Shown: positions 13,354-22,700, numbered from the stretch's first letter. The stretch is 24,625 nucleotides of DNA from an uncultured Collinsella sp. (GCA_902492545.1 CABULX010000016.1:1-24625); one strand, 5' to 3'. Notes: generated by a model from the sequence alone, not told the origin. Program-made: numbers and translations.

Positions 13354-14139
13354 ATGGCAGATACCGCCACTACCGGCACCGCGGCCGCCGCACAGACCAA
13401 TGAGCCGCTTATCCGCGTCGAGGGCCTGCGCAAGAGCTTTGGCTCGCTCGAGGTGCTTAAGGGCATCGACCTGTCCGTTAACCCCGGCGAGGTCGTTACC
13501 ATTATCGGCGCCTCGGGCTCGGGCAAGTCGACCTTCCTGCGCTGCCTCAACCTGCTCGAGACCCCGGACGCGGGCCATATCTGGTTTCACGGCCAGGACC
13601 TTACGGCCGAGCGCTGCAACATTAACAAGCTGCGTGAGGACATCGGCATGGTGTTCCAGGGCTTTAACCTGTTCAACAACATGGATGTGCTCGACAACTG
13701 CACGCTCGCGCCCGTCACGCTCAAAAAGATGAGCAAGGCCGAGGCCGAGAAGGTCGCGATGGAGCATCTGACGAGCGTGGGGCTCGAAAAGTTCGCGCAC
13801 GCCGCCGTGGGCCGCCTATCCGGTGGCCAAAAGCAGCGCGTGGCCATCGCGCGCGCCCTGTGCATGAATCCGCAGATCATGCTGTTCGACGAGCCGACCT
13901 CCGCACTCGACCCCGAGATCGTGGGCGAGGTGCTCGAGGTCATGCGCAAGCTCGCGGCCGACGGCATGACCATGGTCGTCGTCACGCACGAGATGGCCTT
14001 TGCCCGCACGGTGTCCGACCGCGTGGTCTTTATGGACAAGGGCGTGGTGCTCGAGGACGCCGCGCCGGCCGAGCTCTTCGGCAACCCCAAGCACCAGCGC
14101 ACTCGCGAGTTCCTCTCGCGTTATCTCGAGGACAAATAA
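13354..14139 (+). CDS. Amino acid ABC transporter ATP-binding protein
   Basis: The 261-residue protein is a GlnQ/HisP-type ATPase that powers the importer. It has Walker A GASGSGKST (residues 52-60), the signature LSGGQ (155-159), Walker B IMLFDEP with D179 and E180, and a later VTHEM switch histidine. The first 20 residues are an Ala/Thr-rich tail not usual in the family. The ATG at 13354 has GAGGAG upstream; the frame stays open into the end of the permease gene, but that part lacks a start site. It is the third gene of the operon. Confidence 0.94.
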   Translation: MADTATTGTAAAAQTNEPLIRVEGLRKSFGSLEVLKGIDLSVNPGEVVTIIGASGSGKSTFLRCLNLLETPDAGHIWFHGQDLTAERCNINKLREDIGMVFQGFNLFNNMDVLDNCTLAPVTLKKMSKAEAEKVAMEHLTSVGLEKFAHAAVGRLSGGQKQRVAIARALCMNPQIMLFDEPTSALDPEIVGEVLEVMRKLAADGMTMVVVTHEMAFARTVSDRVVFMDKGVVLEDAAPAELFGNPKHQRTREFLSRYLEDK

Positions 14140-14162
14140 CCGACCGCAAACGCTTACGTGGC

Positions 14163-14187
14163 AGGGCCGCTCCGGTGGGGCGGCCCT
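14163..14187 (+). other. Hairpin between ABC ATPase and peptidase genes
   Basis: AGGGCCGC and GCGGCCCT form an 8-bp GC stem. No T-run follows, so it is more likely a processing or partial-termination structure that still lets transcription enter the M20 peptidase gene at 14212. Confidence 0.4.
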
Positions 14188-14211
14188 CGTCATCACAATC
14201 GAAAGGATGTC

Positions 14212-15639
14212 ATGGCCGAGGTTTGGCGCTTCTTTGCGCATGAGGACGATTTTGCCGATATAGACGAGGCAGGCGCGTGCGAGCGCTTGGGCCGTGTGCT
14301 GTCGTTTCCGACTATCTCGAGCATGGATGCCGAGGCGGTGGACTGGCGGCCCTTCGACGACCTGCGCGCCTATATGCAGCAGGCGTGGCCGCGCGTGTTC
14401 GCGGCGGGCGAGGTCGAGCTGATCGACCACTCGCTATTGGTGACGCTTAGCGGTTCCGACCCTGACCTCAAGCCCATTATGCTCATGGGCCACATGGATG
14501 TGGTTCCCGTGGTGCCGGGTACCGAGGCCGACTGGACGCACGACCCCTTTAGCGGGCACGTGGACGACACCTACATCTGGGGCCGTGGAGCGATCGACAT
14601 GAAGGACCAGGTCGCAGGCATTCTCGAGGCTGTCGAGTATGCGCTCGCGCACGGTTGGGAGCATGAGCGCACGCTGCTCCTGGCCTTTGGCCAGGACGAG
14701 GAGACGACGCAGTACGGTGCAGGCGCCATCGGCCGCGCGCTCGAGGAGCGCGGTGTTGAGCTCGAGTTCCTGATCGACGAGGGCGACTACCGCATCGTTT
14801 CGGATGCCGAGTACAGCGCGGGCGAGGGTTGGCTCATGCACGCCGACCTCGCGGAGAAGGGCTATGCCGATATCGTGCTCAAGACGAAGAGTGAGGGTGG
14901 ACATTCTTCTAACCCCTACGGCGGCACGTCGCTCGAGGTGCTCAGCCGTGCCATCACCGCAATCTGCGATATCGAGTGGCCGACGCGCGTGACCGATTTG
15001 CTTGCCGCCCAGCTCGTCGAGCTGGGGCTTTATACCGCAGACGAGATTGCTGCCAGCAAGGATGCCATCGTGCGCGACTGCCTTGCCAGCAAAAAGCTGT
15101 ACCCGCTTGTGACCACCACCTGTGCGCCCACGCAAATCGAGGGCGGCAGTACCGGTGCCAACGTAATGCCGCAAGATATGTGGGTCAATATCAACTTCCG
15201 CATGCTCGAGGGTACGAGCGTGGCCGATGTCGTGGCCTGCTGCCGCGAGGCCGTTGCCACCGCTGGGCTCGCCGGCCGAGTCGAGGTCGAGCTGGGCCCC
15301 GGCAGCTCCGAGCCCTCGCCGTCCCCGCGCGTGGGCGGTCCGGGGCTCGAGGCCGTCCGCGCCATCGCCGCCCGCTATTTCCGTGATCCCAAGCCGACGG
15401 AGGAAAACGGATCGTCTGCGGTGGGCCAAGAGCCGATGAGCATCGTGCCCTCGACCGTGATTGGTGCAACCGATGCCGCCAACTACCAGCGCATTTGCCA
15501 CGAGTGCATCCGCTTCTCCGCCTTTGTGGTCGACGATGACGAATGCGACCGCGGCGTCCACGGCACCAACGAGCGCATCACCCGTCGCGCCTACCTCCAA
15601 GGCATCCGCTTCCTCATCGCCCTGCTCCACACGCTCTAG
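14212..15639 (+). CDS. M20 family metallopeptidase (carboxypeptidase/dipeptidase type)
   Basis: The product is 475 residues. M20 enzymes are two-zinc hydrolases of dipeptides, acyl amino acids or carbamoyl compounds. The metal-site pattern is intact: GHMDVVP (H94, D96), GRGAIDMKD (D129 bridging zinc), DEETTQ with E163 as catalytic base and E164, and a late HGTNE segment for the final His. The EGGHSS stretch near residue 230 marks the dimerisation domain. It most resembles the CPS1/PM20D1-like branch. It follows the ABC importer after 72 bp in the same direction, so it may process what the importer takes up, such as a dipeptide or N-acyl amino acid. The ATG at 14212 has AAAGGA upstream. Confidence 0.88.
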   Translation: MAEVWRFFAHEDDFADIDEAGACERLGRVLSFPTISSMDAEAVDWRPFDDLRAYMQQAWPRVFAAGEVELIDHSLLVTLSGSDPDLKPIMLMGHMDVVPVVPGTEADWTHDPFSGHVDDTYIWGRGAIDMKDQVAGILEAVEYALAHGWEHERTLLLAFGQDEETTQYGAGAIGRALEERGVELEFLIDEGDYRIVSDAEYSAGEGWLMHADLAEKGYADIVLKTKSEGGHSSNPYGGTSLEVLSRAITAICDIEWPTRVTDLLAAQLVELGLYTADEIAASKDAIVRDCLASKKLYPLVTTTCAPTQIEGGSTGANVMPQDMWVNINFRMLEGTSVADVVACCREAVATAGLAGRVEVELGPGSSEPSPSPRVGGPGLEAVRAIAARYFRDPKPTEENGSSAVGQEPMSIVPSTVIGATDAANYQRICHECIRFSAFVVDDDECDRGVHGTNERITRRAYLQGIRFLIALLHTL

Positions 15640-15640
15640 C

Positions 15641-15656
15641 ATGCGACAAAGGGACT
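15641..15656. repeat. Half copy of the dispersed GACAAAGGGAC palindrome
   Basis: ATGCGACAAAGGGACT matches the left arm of the 2971-3001 palindrome and starts one base after the M20 stop codon. The right arm is lost. A loosely similar ATGAGACAAAAACTGTCAT lies at 15676-15694. Confidence 0.5.
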
Positions 15657-15768
15657 GAGCCGATTTCATCGGTAATGAGACAAAAACTGTCATAGAATAA
15701 GACTAAGATATCTTAAGAGACATATGCTGGGGTTGGTATTCCTTGAACGACTGCGGGCATGTGCCAGA

Positions 15769-15799
15769 CTGCCTCGGCCCCCGGGGAGCACCCGGGCAG
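15769..15799 (+). promoter_or_regulatory. GC-rich leader hairpin before the adhesin start
   Basis: CTGCCTCGG and CCCGGGCAG pair with two mismatches around an inner CCCCGGGG, about 14 bases before the ribosome binding site GGGGAGGA (15814-15821). It lies in the 5' leader and could limit transcription or translation of the adhesin. The 15640-15825 gap shows no other strong signal, although TAGAAT at 15695 might be part of a promoter. Confidence 0.35.
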
Positions 15800-15825
15800 G
15801 TCGCCGTGTGACTGGGGAGGAAATT

Positions 15826-18800
15826 ATGCAGGAGCTCAGAGAGACGACGTCTCGACTCGTGAATGATGCCACCGGGGGGGGGTGTCTAAGCAGGGAACTT
15901 CCTGGTGAACACCGGCCGCGCGAGCGGTGGTCCGTCATGTCTTATGGCCGTCGTCGTGGGCTGCGCCCGGTCTCGCCATATGTGATTGTTTTGGCCCTCG
16001 CCGTCGCGCTGACGGCGAGTTTCTTCCTGCCGACCCGTGCGGAAGCGGCGTTTTCGGACCACACGGTTACGACGATTTCGCCTTCGGGGACAACAATCAA
16101 CCTGTTTGATTACTGGGTGAATCCCGATAACCATCTGTCGGTTTCCGGCAACGGCGGCGTCAACGCAAACCACCGGTTCCAGTTTAACGACGGCCAGGGT
16201 GGTGAGTCGCTCAACCATTGGACGGGCAACACGAACCCGCAGCCCGGCATTGTCAACAACACGCTTTTAGACGGCTATCCGCAGCTTTCCAAAACCTGGG
16301 GCGGCGAGTCCCTCTGCTACCTGTTCGATTCCTCTGCCCAGATCGGCAAGACGTCCCATTTTGGCGTGACGGGCCTCCTCAAGGTTCAGAACGGCTACTA
16401 CGTCTATGACAGCTCCAAAAACTACGCAGCCTACAACGCTGACAAGAATGCCTTCGACATCTATGACACCTGGGGCATTGACAAAGTGGGCGATTCGTCC
16501 CACCAGGGTCAGTTCTTCCCGTTCGACGCGGCAGACAAGGTGCTCAAAGAGGAAAACGGCCGGCTCGTCCAAACCGGCATCAAGGCAGACAACACCGGTG
16601 ATTCGCGCTACAACGACGGCCGCCCCGTCAACCACCACTTCGGCCTCTCAATGTCCACGCGATTCGTGCAGCCTGCTGGCGGCAAGACGAACGCGGGCGA
16701 CGACATGGTGTTCGAGTTCGCCGGCGATGATGACGTCTGGGTGTTCATCGACGATGTCCTCGTGGGTGATATCGGCGGTATTCACAACCGCGCGAGTCTG
16801 AGCATCAACTTTTGTACGGGCGACATTAAGGTGAACGGTAATAACGACGGCACACTGAAGAACAAGTACCAGAAGGCGAATAAGGACACTTCGGGCTTCA
16901 ACGGCAACACCTTCGCCGACGGCACCAACCACACCCTCAAGTTCTTCTACCTGGAGCGTGGCGCCACCGACTCCAACATGGAGCTCAAGTTCAACCTCGT
17001 GACGGTGCCCGAGTCCGACATCATCAAGTTCGACCAGGACGGCAAGTTCGTACAGGGTGCCGAGTTCAAGCTCTATAAGACCGACAAGGACTTCAAGACC
17101 GTGGGCGAGCTCATCGGCTCCGGTACCACGGACGAGGCCGGTCACCTAACGCTCACGAACGACGTGGACAACGGCGTCATCAACTTCGACGATCTCTACA
17201 ACAAGGATCACGACAACAACAAGTACTACCTCCTGAAGGAGACGCGCGTACCCGAGGGATACCGCTCGAGTCTCGCGGCGACGGGTGGTAGCATGCAGCT
17301 CGAGTACGTGCCCGCGAGCGCTGAGAACGGCGCGGGCGGCGTCATCATCAACCGCGGCGGTATGGACGCGGGCAGCGTCGTGTGGAAGACCGGTGCGTTC
17401 GCCGCCGCGAAGGAGACCATCACCGCGCCGTCGACCGTGTACAAGGCAAATAATGACCTGACGAAGTCCGACAAGACCGTCAATCTGGACTCCGGCATAC
17501 TGTTCGCTGTGGTGCTCAAGCGCGACAAAAGCGCAGGCACAGGTATCAAAGATCCGAGCAATTGGTACGCCGTGTCGGGCGACCCATCGACGGGGGCGGG
17601 ATACACCCTCGCCAAGGAGCCGGGCATGACCGGTGCTATCGAGGCGGCGAAGAAGGACCTGCACGCCTTCACGCTCAACACAAGCGGCCAGTACCAGGTA
17701 GAGATTCAAAATCTGCCCGGTGACATCTCCAAGTACTACTACCTGCTGAGCGGTGATGCCCGCAAGGATGCCGAGTACACGGTGGCCATCTACCACACAA
17801 CGGCGAGCTCGATCGGCGACGCGACGCCTAAGAACACAGTCCACGTGTACAGCGACGACATCGCAGACGGCACGAACTTCAAGCGGCAGTTCGCCACGCG
17901 CCTGCTCGTCACGAACATCCAGAATCGCCTGTTCGTGCAGAAGACCGATACCGAGGGTAAGCCCGTTGACGGGGCGAAGTTCGGCCTTTACAAGTCCACC
18001 CAGGTGACTACGGATGCGAACGGCAAGGCCGTGCTCGATGGCGACCAGGCCCCCTACGACACCCTGACGACGAGGTCGGTCGCCAACCCGGTCAAGCTCG
18101 AAGGGGCGGGCGTATTCCCGTCTACGAGCGACAGTAGCGAGCCGCTCGTGAAGGGTACCTACTTCCTGAAGGAGGTCTCGGCGCCCAATGGCTTCCTGCT
18201 TAATGACAGGCTCATCAAGGTGATTGTGGACGATTACGGCGTCCACGCCGATGCTGGTACAGTTGATGACGGCGTTTCGACGTTCGTGGGCGTGGGCTCG
18301 CTCATGAAGAGCCTGGGCCAGTTTGGCGCAGAGGGCGACATTGACAACACGCTCACGTGGATCAAGGGCCAGCGCCAGACGTCCGACGGGACGCTCGACG
18401 GCAACGGCAACCTTTCCTGGAACAATGACGCCAAGGGCGGCGAGAATGAGGTACATCTTAGGTACGGCGCCAATGGACGTGTCTACCAGTATGGGCCCAC
18501 CAAGAAGGACGAACCTTACCGCCTGGAGACCGAGACGGGCTGGATACGTATGGGCATCACGCAGGACGTGTCTGGTGACACTAATGCGAAGGGCGCCCGC
18601 GCCGACCTGGGCGACATGAATCTGAACGCCCTGTTTACGGGCGCCACCTGCGTGCGCGTGGCGAACGAACGCGAGGCGAGCCTCGAGGTGATGAAGAAGG
18701 TCATGGTGCCAGCGGGCCTGACGGGAAAACCGGACGCGGGGTTCACCTTCAAGTTCACCGTGCCCACGACGGCGGGGAAGACGTACAAGGCCGCGGTGTT

Positions 18801-21800
18801 TGAGAACGCGGGGACCGCAAGCGAGAAGCAGGTCGGCAAAATGTTCGACCTCGAGAACGGCCGCGAGCAGACCATCACGGCCGACCAGACGATCCGCGTG
18901 TACGGTCTCGCCGAGGGTGACCAGTACGCGGTGCAGGAGCTGACCGGCGCAGACAAGATGCCCGCGGGCTATAAGCTGACCGGCCGCAAGCAGGGTGACA
19001 AGAATCTGACTGAAGAAGGCGATAGCATCTCGGGCAGGATTGCCCCGCAGAATTCCGACGGCACGGTGGCCAAAGACAACAAGCTGGTGTTCACCAACAG
19101 CTACAGCGTGAAGTCTTCGGTGACGCTCACAGGCATCAAGGCGAAGAAGAAGTTCACCGGCCGTGAGTGGACTAGCGCCGACAGCTTCGAGCTTTGCCTG
19201 CGCGCCGCCGATGGAACGCCGATGCCTGATGGTGCCACGGCAGCGCCCGTGGCCGGCATGAAGCAGGTCGAGAAGACCGTTACGAGCGCCGAAGAATTTA
19301 GCTTCGGAGAGATTAAGTATGAGAAGCCTGGCGAGTACACCTACTACATTGCCGAGACTACGCCCGCCAAGAGCGATCCCAGTTGGCTGGGCGGTGTCAG
19401 CTACTCCAGCGCCGAATACAAAGTGACCGTAACGGTGAAGGATGACGGCAAGGGAAATCTGACCGAGCCAGTCGTCAAAATGGAGCAGATCTATAAGGAT
19501 GATGGCACCGCCACATCTCAGGTGATCGACGATCAGATTGCGGTGATCACGAACACGTACCGCCCGAAGGAGACCTCGGTAACGCTCAAGGCGACGAAGC
19601 GCTTCACGGGCGGTGAGCTCGCGGGGAGTGACTTCACGTTCCAGCTGCTCGACAAGGACGGCAGCGTGGTCCAGACTGTCCAAAACGAGAAGGACGGCAA
19701 GGTCGCCTTTGCAGCCATCGACTACGCTACGCCGGGCGACCACGACTACACCATCAAGGAGGTGAAGGGCGCCGACTCGACCGTCGTCTACGACGCGAAG
19801 GGCGTGAAGGTCCACGTCAAGGTCACCGACGAAAAGGGCGAGCTGAAGGCGACCGTCACCTACGACGGTGAGAAGGCCGTGCCGACCTTCACCAACACGA
19901 AGCCGACGGCGGACGTCACCGTTGAGGCCACGAAAGTTCTCGCGGGCAAGGACCTGACGGCCGATGCGTTCACCTTCGGCTTGTACGACCAGGACGGCAA
20001 TGAGGACGCTCGCGGCACCAACGATAAGAATGGCAAGGTCAAGCTGACCGTCAAGGGCCTGAACCTGGGCGAGTACGACTACACGCTCAAGGAGGAGAAG
20101 GCCGGCCAGTCCGTCGACGGCGTGGCCTACGACGCCAAGGAAGTCAAGGTCCACGTCAAGGTAGAGCAGAACCAGGACGACAACAACAAGACGAAGGTGA
20201 CCGTCACCTATGACGGTACCGCTACGGCTCCCACCTTCAACAACACCTACACCGCAAAGGGATCCGTGGAGCTGACGGCGACCAAGACCATCAAGGTTGC
20301 GGACGGCTTCGATCACACGACGAAGCCTGCGGACGGCGAGTTCACCTTCGACCTGAAGGACGCTGCCGGCAACGTGATCGCCACCGCGAAGAACGATGCA
20401 AACGGCAAGGTCTGCTTCACGCGCGAGTTCCAGCTCTCCGACTTGGACGGCGCCGCGAGCAAGGACTTCACCTACACCATCGTGGAGCAGCCGGGCGCGG
20501 AGCCGGGCATGGTCTATGACAACCATACCCTCACCTATACGGTGACGGTCACAGACGGCGGGAACGGAGCACTGAATGCGAAGGCGATCGTGACGAGCGC
20601 ATCCGGCTCGGATACCTTCACCAACACCTACCAGCCGGCCGCGACCGGTCTGGCCCTTGGTGCGCAGAAGAGCTATGTGAAGAAGGACGACAACACGCCG
20701 ATCGTCCCCAAGGACGGCGAGTTCACCTTCGATGTGTACGAGGGCAAAATGACTGCTGAGCAGCTTGCCGGGGCCAAGCCCGTCCGGACCGCGACCAACG
20801 GCGCGGACGGAAGTGTTAACTTCGACGCCTTCTCCTACGCGAAGCCGGGCACGTACGAGTACACTATCGTGGAGCGGAAGGGTGATCTGGCCTACGTGAC
20901 CTACGACGACGCGGTGCATCATGCCGTGGTGACGGTTGTGGACAATGCCGGCACGCTGCAGGCGAGCGTCGCCTACGACGGCGTGGACGCCACGAAGCCC
21001 ACCTTCACCAACACCTACAAGGCGAAGGCGACGAACTCCGGCGCGATCGCCCTCACCAAGAGCGTTGACGTGCACGACGGCAGCTATCAGCTAAAGGCGG
21101 GAGACTTCGCCTTCGAGCTGGTGGGGTCTGACGGTACGGTGCTCCAGACCCAGAAGAACGACGCCAAGGGCAAGGTTTACTTTAACGAGCTGACCTTCGA
21201 CCATGCGGGCACCTTTCCCTTCACGGTCCGTGAGGTGCAGCCGACGGACGGCGCGCCGGGCGTGCCGGGCGTGACCTACACCGGCAAGACGTACACCCTG
21301 ACCTACGTGGTGAAGGACAACAACGACGGCAAGCTGGTGGTAGAGAGCTCTACGGTGAAACCGAGCGAGGGCACCGAGAACGGCGTCACCCCCAATACCA
21401 TGACGTTTGCGAACAGCTACCAGCCGGGTCAGACCTCCTACCAGATCTCTGGCACCAAGGTGCTTGAGAATGCCGACCCGGCCACCACGCGGACGCCCGC
21501 CGATGGCGAGTTCACATTCGCGCTGATTGACGTGGCCACCGGGCAGGAGATCGACCGGACCACGAACGTGGGTAAAGCGTTTACCTTCAAGGCCATCTCG
21601 TACACCGCAACTGGTTCGCATGCGTACCAGGTGAAGGAGGTTGCGGGCCAAGATGGCACCATCACTTACAGCGATGCGGTGCTGGACGTAACGGTGAACG
21701 TGACCGATGACGGCAGCGGCCAGCTGACCGCGACGGCGAACAAGACGGCTGCGGATCTGACCTTCACCAACACCTACACGCCGACGGCAACGACGGCGAC

Positions 21801-22671
21801 GATTACCGGAACGAAGGCTCTGACCGGCCGCGACCTGGCCGAGGGTGAGTTTTTCTTCGACCTGAAGGACGCCGACGGTAACGTGGTGCAGACGGTGCAG
21901 AACGGCGCCGACGGCACGTTCGGCTTCGCGCCGCTGCAGCTGGACAAGGTGGGGACGTACGTCTACACCGTGTCCGAGCGGGCAGGGGCGACGGCGAACG
22001 GCGTCACCTACGACACGACGGTCTTTACCGCGACGGTGACGGTGACGGAGAATGCGGAGACGCACGCGCTGGAGGCGCAGGTTGCCTACAGCAAGGGCGG
22101 CAAGGCTGCGGATGCGGTGGCGTTCAGCAACAGTTACGCGCCGGCCGCGACTGAGGTGAAGCTGGGGGCCTCCAAGGTGCTGAGCGGCGAGGACCTGAAG
22201 GAAGGACAGTTCTCCTTCCAGCTGAAGGATGCCGACGGCAAGGTGCTGCAGACCGCAAAGAACGCGGCGGACGGCACGGTGGGCTTCGAGGCGATCTCGT
22301 ACGACAAGCCCGGAACGTACGCCTACAGCATCTCCGAGGTGGACGACGGTCAGAAGAACGTGACGTACGACGCGGCCGAGCACCGGGTAACGGTGACGGT
22401 GACGGACGACGGTGCGGGCCATCTGGTGGCGACGGTAACCTATGACGGCGCCGTGGCGCCGGTGTTCAAGAACACGTACACGCCGCCGACCACCCCGCCG
22501 ACGGAGCCGCCCACCAATCCGCCGAGCAAGTCACCGGTGCCGAAGGAGGAGAAGCCGGGTCTGCCGTATACGGGCGATACCAGCTTGTCGCCGATGGCCC
22601 TGGGTGGCATCGCGGGCGGCGCGGTGGTGCTGATCGCCGCAGGCGTTATCCTGCGGCGCCGGAACCGGTAG
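15826..22671 (+). CDS. Giant LPXTG-anchored pilin-like adhesin
   Basis: The protein has 2281 residues. A signal helix spans about 52-68 with likely cleavage after A74. Residues about 94-398 form a fibro-slime-type domain (GDDDVWVFIDDVLVGDIGG). SpaA/Cna_B-like domains lie near 402-481 and 701-812, a further prealbumin-like domain near 949-1093, and nine isopeptide-pilin domains at 1094-2218. A PPTTPPTEPPTNPP linker precedes the sorting signal LPYTGD (2246-2251), a hydrophobic helix and RRRNR. Sortase would anchor it to the wall; no sortase is in the window. I chose ATG 15826 because GGGGAGGA precedes it by a few bases. The alternative start MSYGRRR at 15937 gives a more usual signal peptide but a weak ribosome binding site. 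The nine-G tract at 15874 lies between the two starts, suggesting phase variation. A role in binding host tissue or mucus is inferred. Confidence 0.9.
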   Translation: MQELRETTSRLVNDATGGGCLSRELPGEHRPRERWSVMSYGRRRGLRPVSPYVIVLALAVALTASFFLPTRAEAAFSDHTVTTISPSGTTINLFDYWVNPDNHLSVSGNGGVNANHRFQFNDGQGGESLNHWTGNTNPQPGIVNNTLLDGYPQLSKTWGGESLCYLFDSSAQIGKTSHFGVTGLLKVQNGYYVYDSSKNYAAYNADKNAFDIYDTWGIDKVGDSSHQGQFFPFDAADKVLKEENGRLVQTGIKADNTGDSRYNDGRPVNHHFGLSMSTRFVQPAGGKTNAGDDMVFEFAGDDDVWVFIDDVLVGDIGGIHNRASLSINFCTGDIKVNGNNDGTLKNKYQKANKDTSGFNGNTFADGTNHTLKFFYLERGATDSNMELKFNLVTVPESDIIKFDQDGKFVQGAEFKLYKTDKDFKTVGELIGSGTTDEAGHLTLTNDVDNGVINFDDLYNKDHDNNKYYLLKETRVPEGYRSSLAATGGSMQLEYVPASAENGAGGVIINRGGMDAGSVVWKTGAFAAAKETITAPSTVYKANNDLTKSDKTVNLDSGILFAVVLKRDKSAGTGIKDPSNWYAVSGDPSTGAGYTLAKEPGMTGAIEAAKKDLHAFTLNTSGQYQVEIQNLPGDISKYYYLLSGDARKDAEYTVAIYHTTASSIGDATPKNTVHVYSDDIADGTNFKRQFATRLLVTNIQNRLFVQKTDTEGKPVDGAKFGLYKSTQVTTDANGKAVLDGDQAPYDTLTTRSVANPVKLEGAGVFPSTSDSSEPLVKGTYFLKEVSAPNGFLLNDRLIKVIVDDYGVHADAGTVDDGVSTFVGVGSLMKSLGQFGAEGDIDNTLTWIKGQRQTSDGTLDGNGNLSWNNDAKGGENEVHLRYGANGRVYQYGPTKKDEPYRLETETGWIRMGITQDVSGDTNAKGARADLGDMNLNALFTGATCVRVANEREASLEVMKKVMVPAGLTGKPDAGFTFKFTVPTTAGKTYKAAVFENAGTASEKQVGKMFDLENGREQTITADQTIRVYGLAEGDQYAVQELTGADKMPAGYKLTGRKQGDKNLTEEGDSISGRIAPQNSDGTVAKDNKLVFTNSYSVKSSVTLTGIKAKKKFTGREWTSADSFELCLRAADGTPMPDGATAAPVAGMKQVEKTVTSAEEFSFGEIKYEKPGEYTYYIAETTPAKSDPSWLGGVSYSSAEYKVTVTVKDDGKGNLTEPVVKMEQIYKDDGTATSQVIDDQIAVITNTYRPKETSVTLKATKRFTGGELAGSDFTFQLLDKDGSVVQTVQNEKDGKVAFAAIDYATPGDHDYTIKEVKGADSTVVYDAKGVKVHVKVTDEKGELKATVTYDGEKAVPTFTNTKPTADVTVEATKVLAGKDLTADAFTFGLYDQDGNEDARGTNDKNGKVKLTVKGLNLGEYDYTLKEEKAGQSVDGVAYDAKEVKVHVKVEQNQDDNNKTKVTVTYDGTATAPTFNNTYTAKGSVELTATKTIKVADGFDHTTKPADGEFTFDLKDAAGNVIATAKNDANGKVCFTREFQLSDLDGAASKDFTYTIVEQPGAEPGMVYDNHTLTYTVTVTDGGNGALNAKAIVTSASGSDTFTNTYQPAATGLALGAQKSYVKKDDNTPIVPKDGEFTFDVYEGKMTAEQLAGAKPVRTATNGADGSVNFDAFSYAKPGTYEYTIVERKGDLAYVTYDDAVHHAVVTVVDNAGTLQASVAYDGVDATKPTFTNTYKAKATNSGAIALTKSVDVHDGSYQLKAGDFAFELVGSDGTVLQTQKNDAKGKVYFNELTFDHAGTFPFTVREVQPTDGAPGVPGVTYTGKTYTLTYVVKDNNDGKLVVESSTVKPSEGTENGVTPNTMTFANSYQPGQTSYQISGTKVLENADPATTRTPADGEFTFALIDVATGQEIDRTTNVGKAFTFKAISYTATGSHAYQVKEVAGQDGTITYSDAVLDVTVNVTDDGSGQLTATANKTAADLTFTNTYTPTATTATITGTKALTGRDLAEGEFFFDLKDADGNVVQTVQNGADGTFGFAPLQLDKVGTYVYTVSERAGATANGVTYDTTVFTATVTVTENAETHALEAQVAYSKGGKAADAVAFSNSYAPAATEVKLGASKVLSGEDLKEGQFSFQLKDADGKVLQTAKNAADGTVGFEAISYDKPGTYAYSISEVDDGQKNVTYDAAEHRVTVTVTDDGAGHLVATVTYDGAVAPVFKNTYTPPTTPPTEPPTNPPSKSPVPKEEKPGLPYTGDTSLSPMALGGIAGGAVVLIAAGVILRRRNR
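15874..15882 (+). repeat. Nine-G homopolymer in the adhesin 5' coding region
   Basis: Nine consecutive Gs encode G17-G19. Nine Gs keep the strong start at 15826 in frame with the adhesin. Eight Gs would place a TAA just after GGTGTC, and ten Gs would lead to a TGA nine codons after the tract. Such a tract is prone to slipped-strand length change. Confidence 0.8.
19105..22479 (+). repeat. Nine tandem isopeptide-pilin domains
   Basis: Nine units of about 114-152 residues begin at 19105, 19561, 19903, 20251, 20632, 21019, 21421, 21778 and 22138. Each opens with a strand carrying Lys (mostly a K in a TK or similar context), has a central FTF/FxFxL strand and a TYxYTI-like strand, and ends with an Asn in a TNTY, NNTY, TNTK or SNSY motif. 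In the FctA/Spy0128 pilin family the first-strand Lys and last-strand Asn form an intramolecular isopeptide bond. Units have diverged in DNA, so this is not a recent expansion. Confidence 0.85.
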
Positions 22672-22700
22672 CTACGGCGGCCGAGAAGGGCTTTGATTGA

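Noticed and set aside
11208..13550. Minus-strand open frame of 780 codons opposite the ABC importer
   Set aside because: It lies opposite well-recognised lipoprotein and permease genes, shows no domains and has the biased composition of a reverse-strand shadow.
15724..15825. Earlier ATG at 15724 for the adhesin
   Set aside because: It lacks a clear ribosome binding site and would put the GC-rich leader hairpin in coding sequence; GGGGAGGA marks 15826 instead.
17146..21075. Minus-strand open frame of 1309 codons opposite the adhesin
   Set aside because: It is antisense to a clear signal-peptide-to-LPXTG protein. Its Val/Arg/His/Leu-rich composition is the usual result of reading a GC-rich, repetitive gene backwards.
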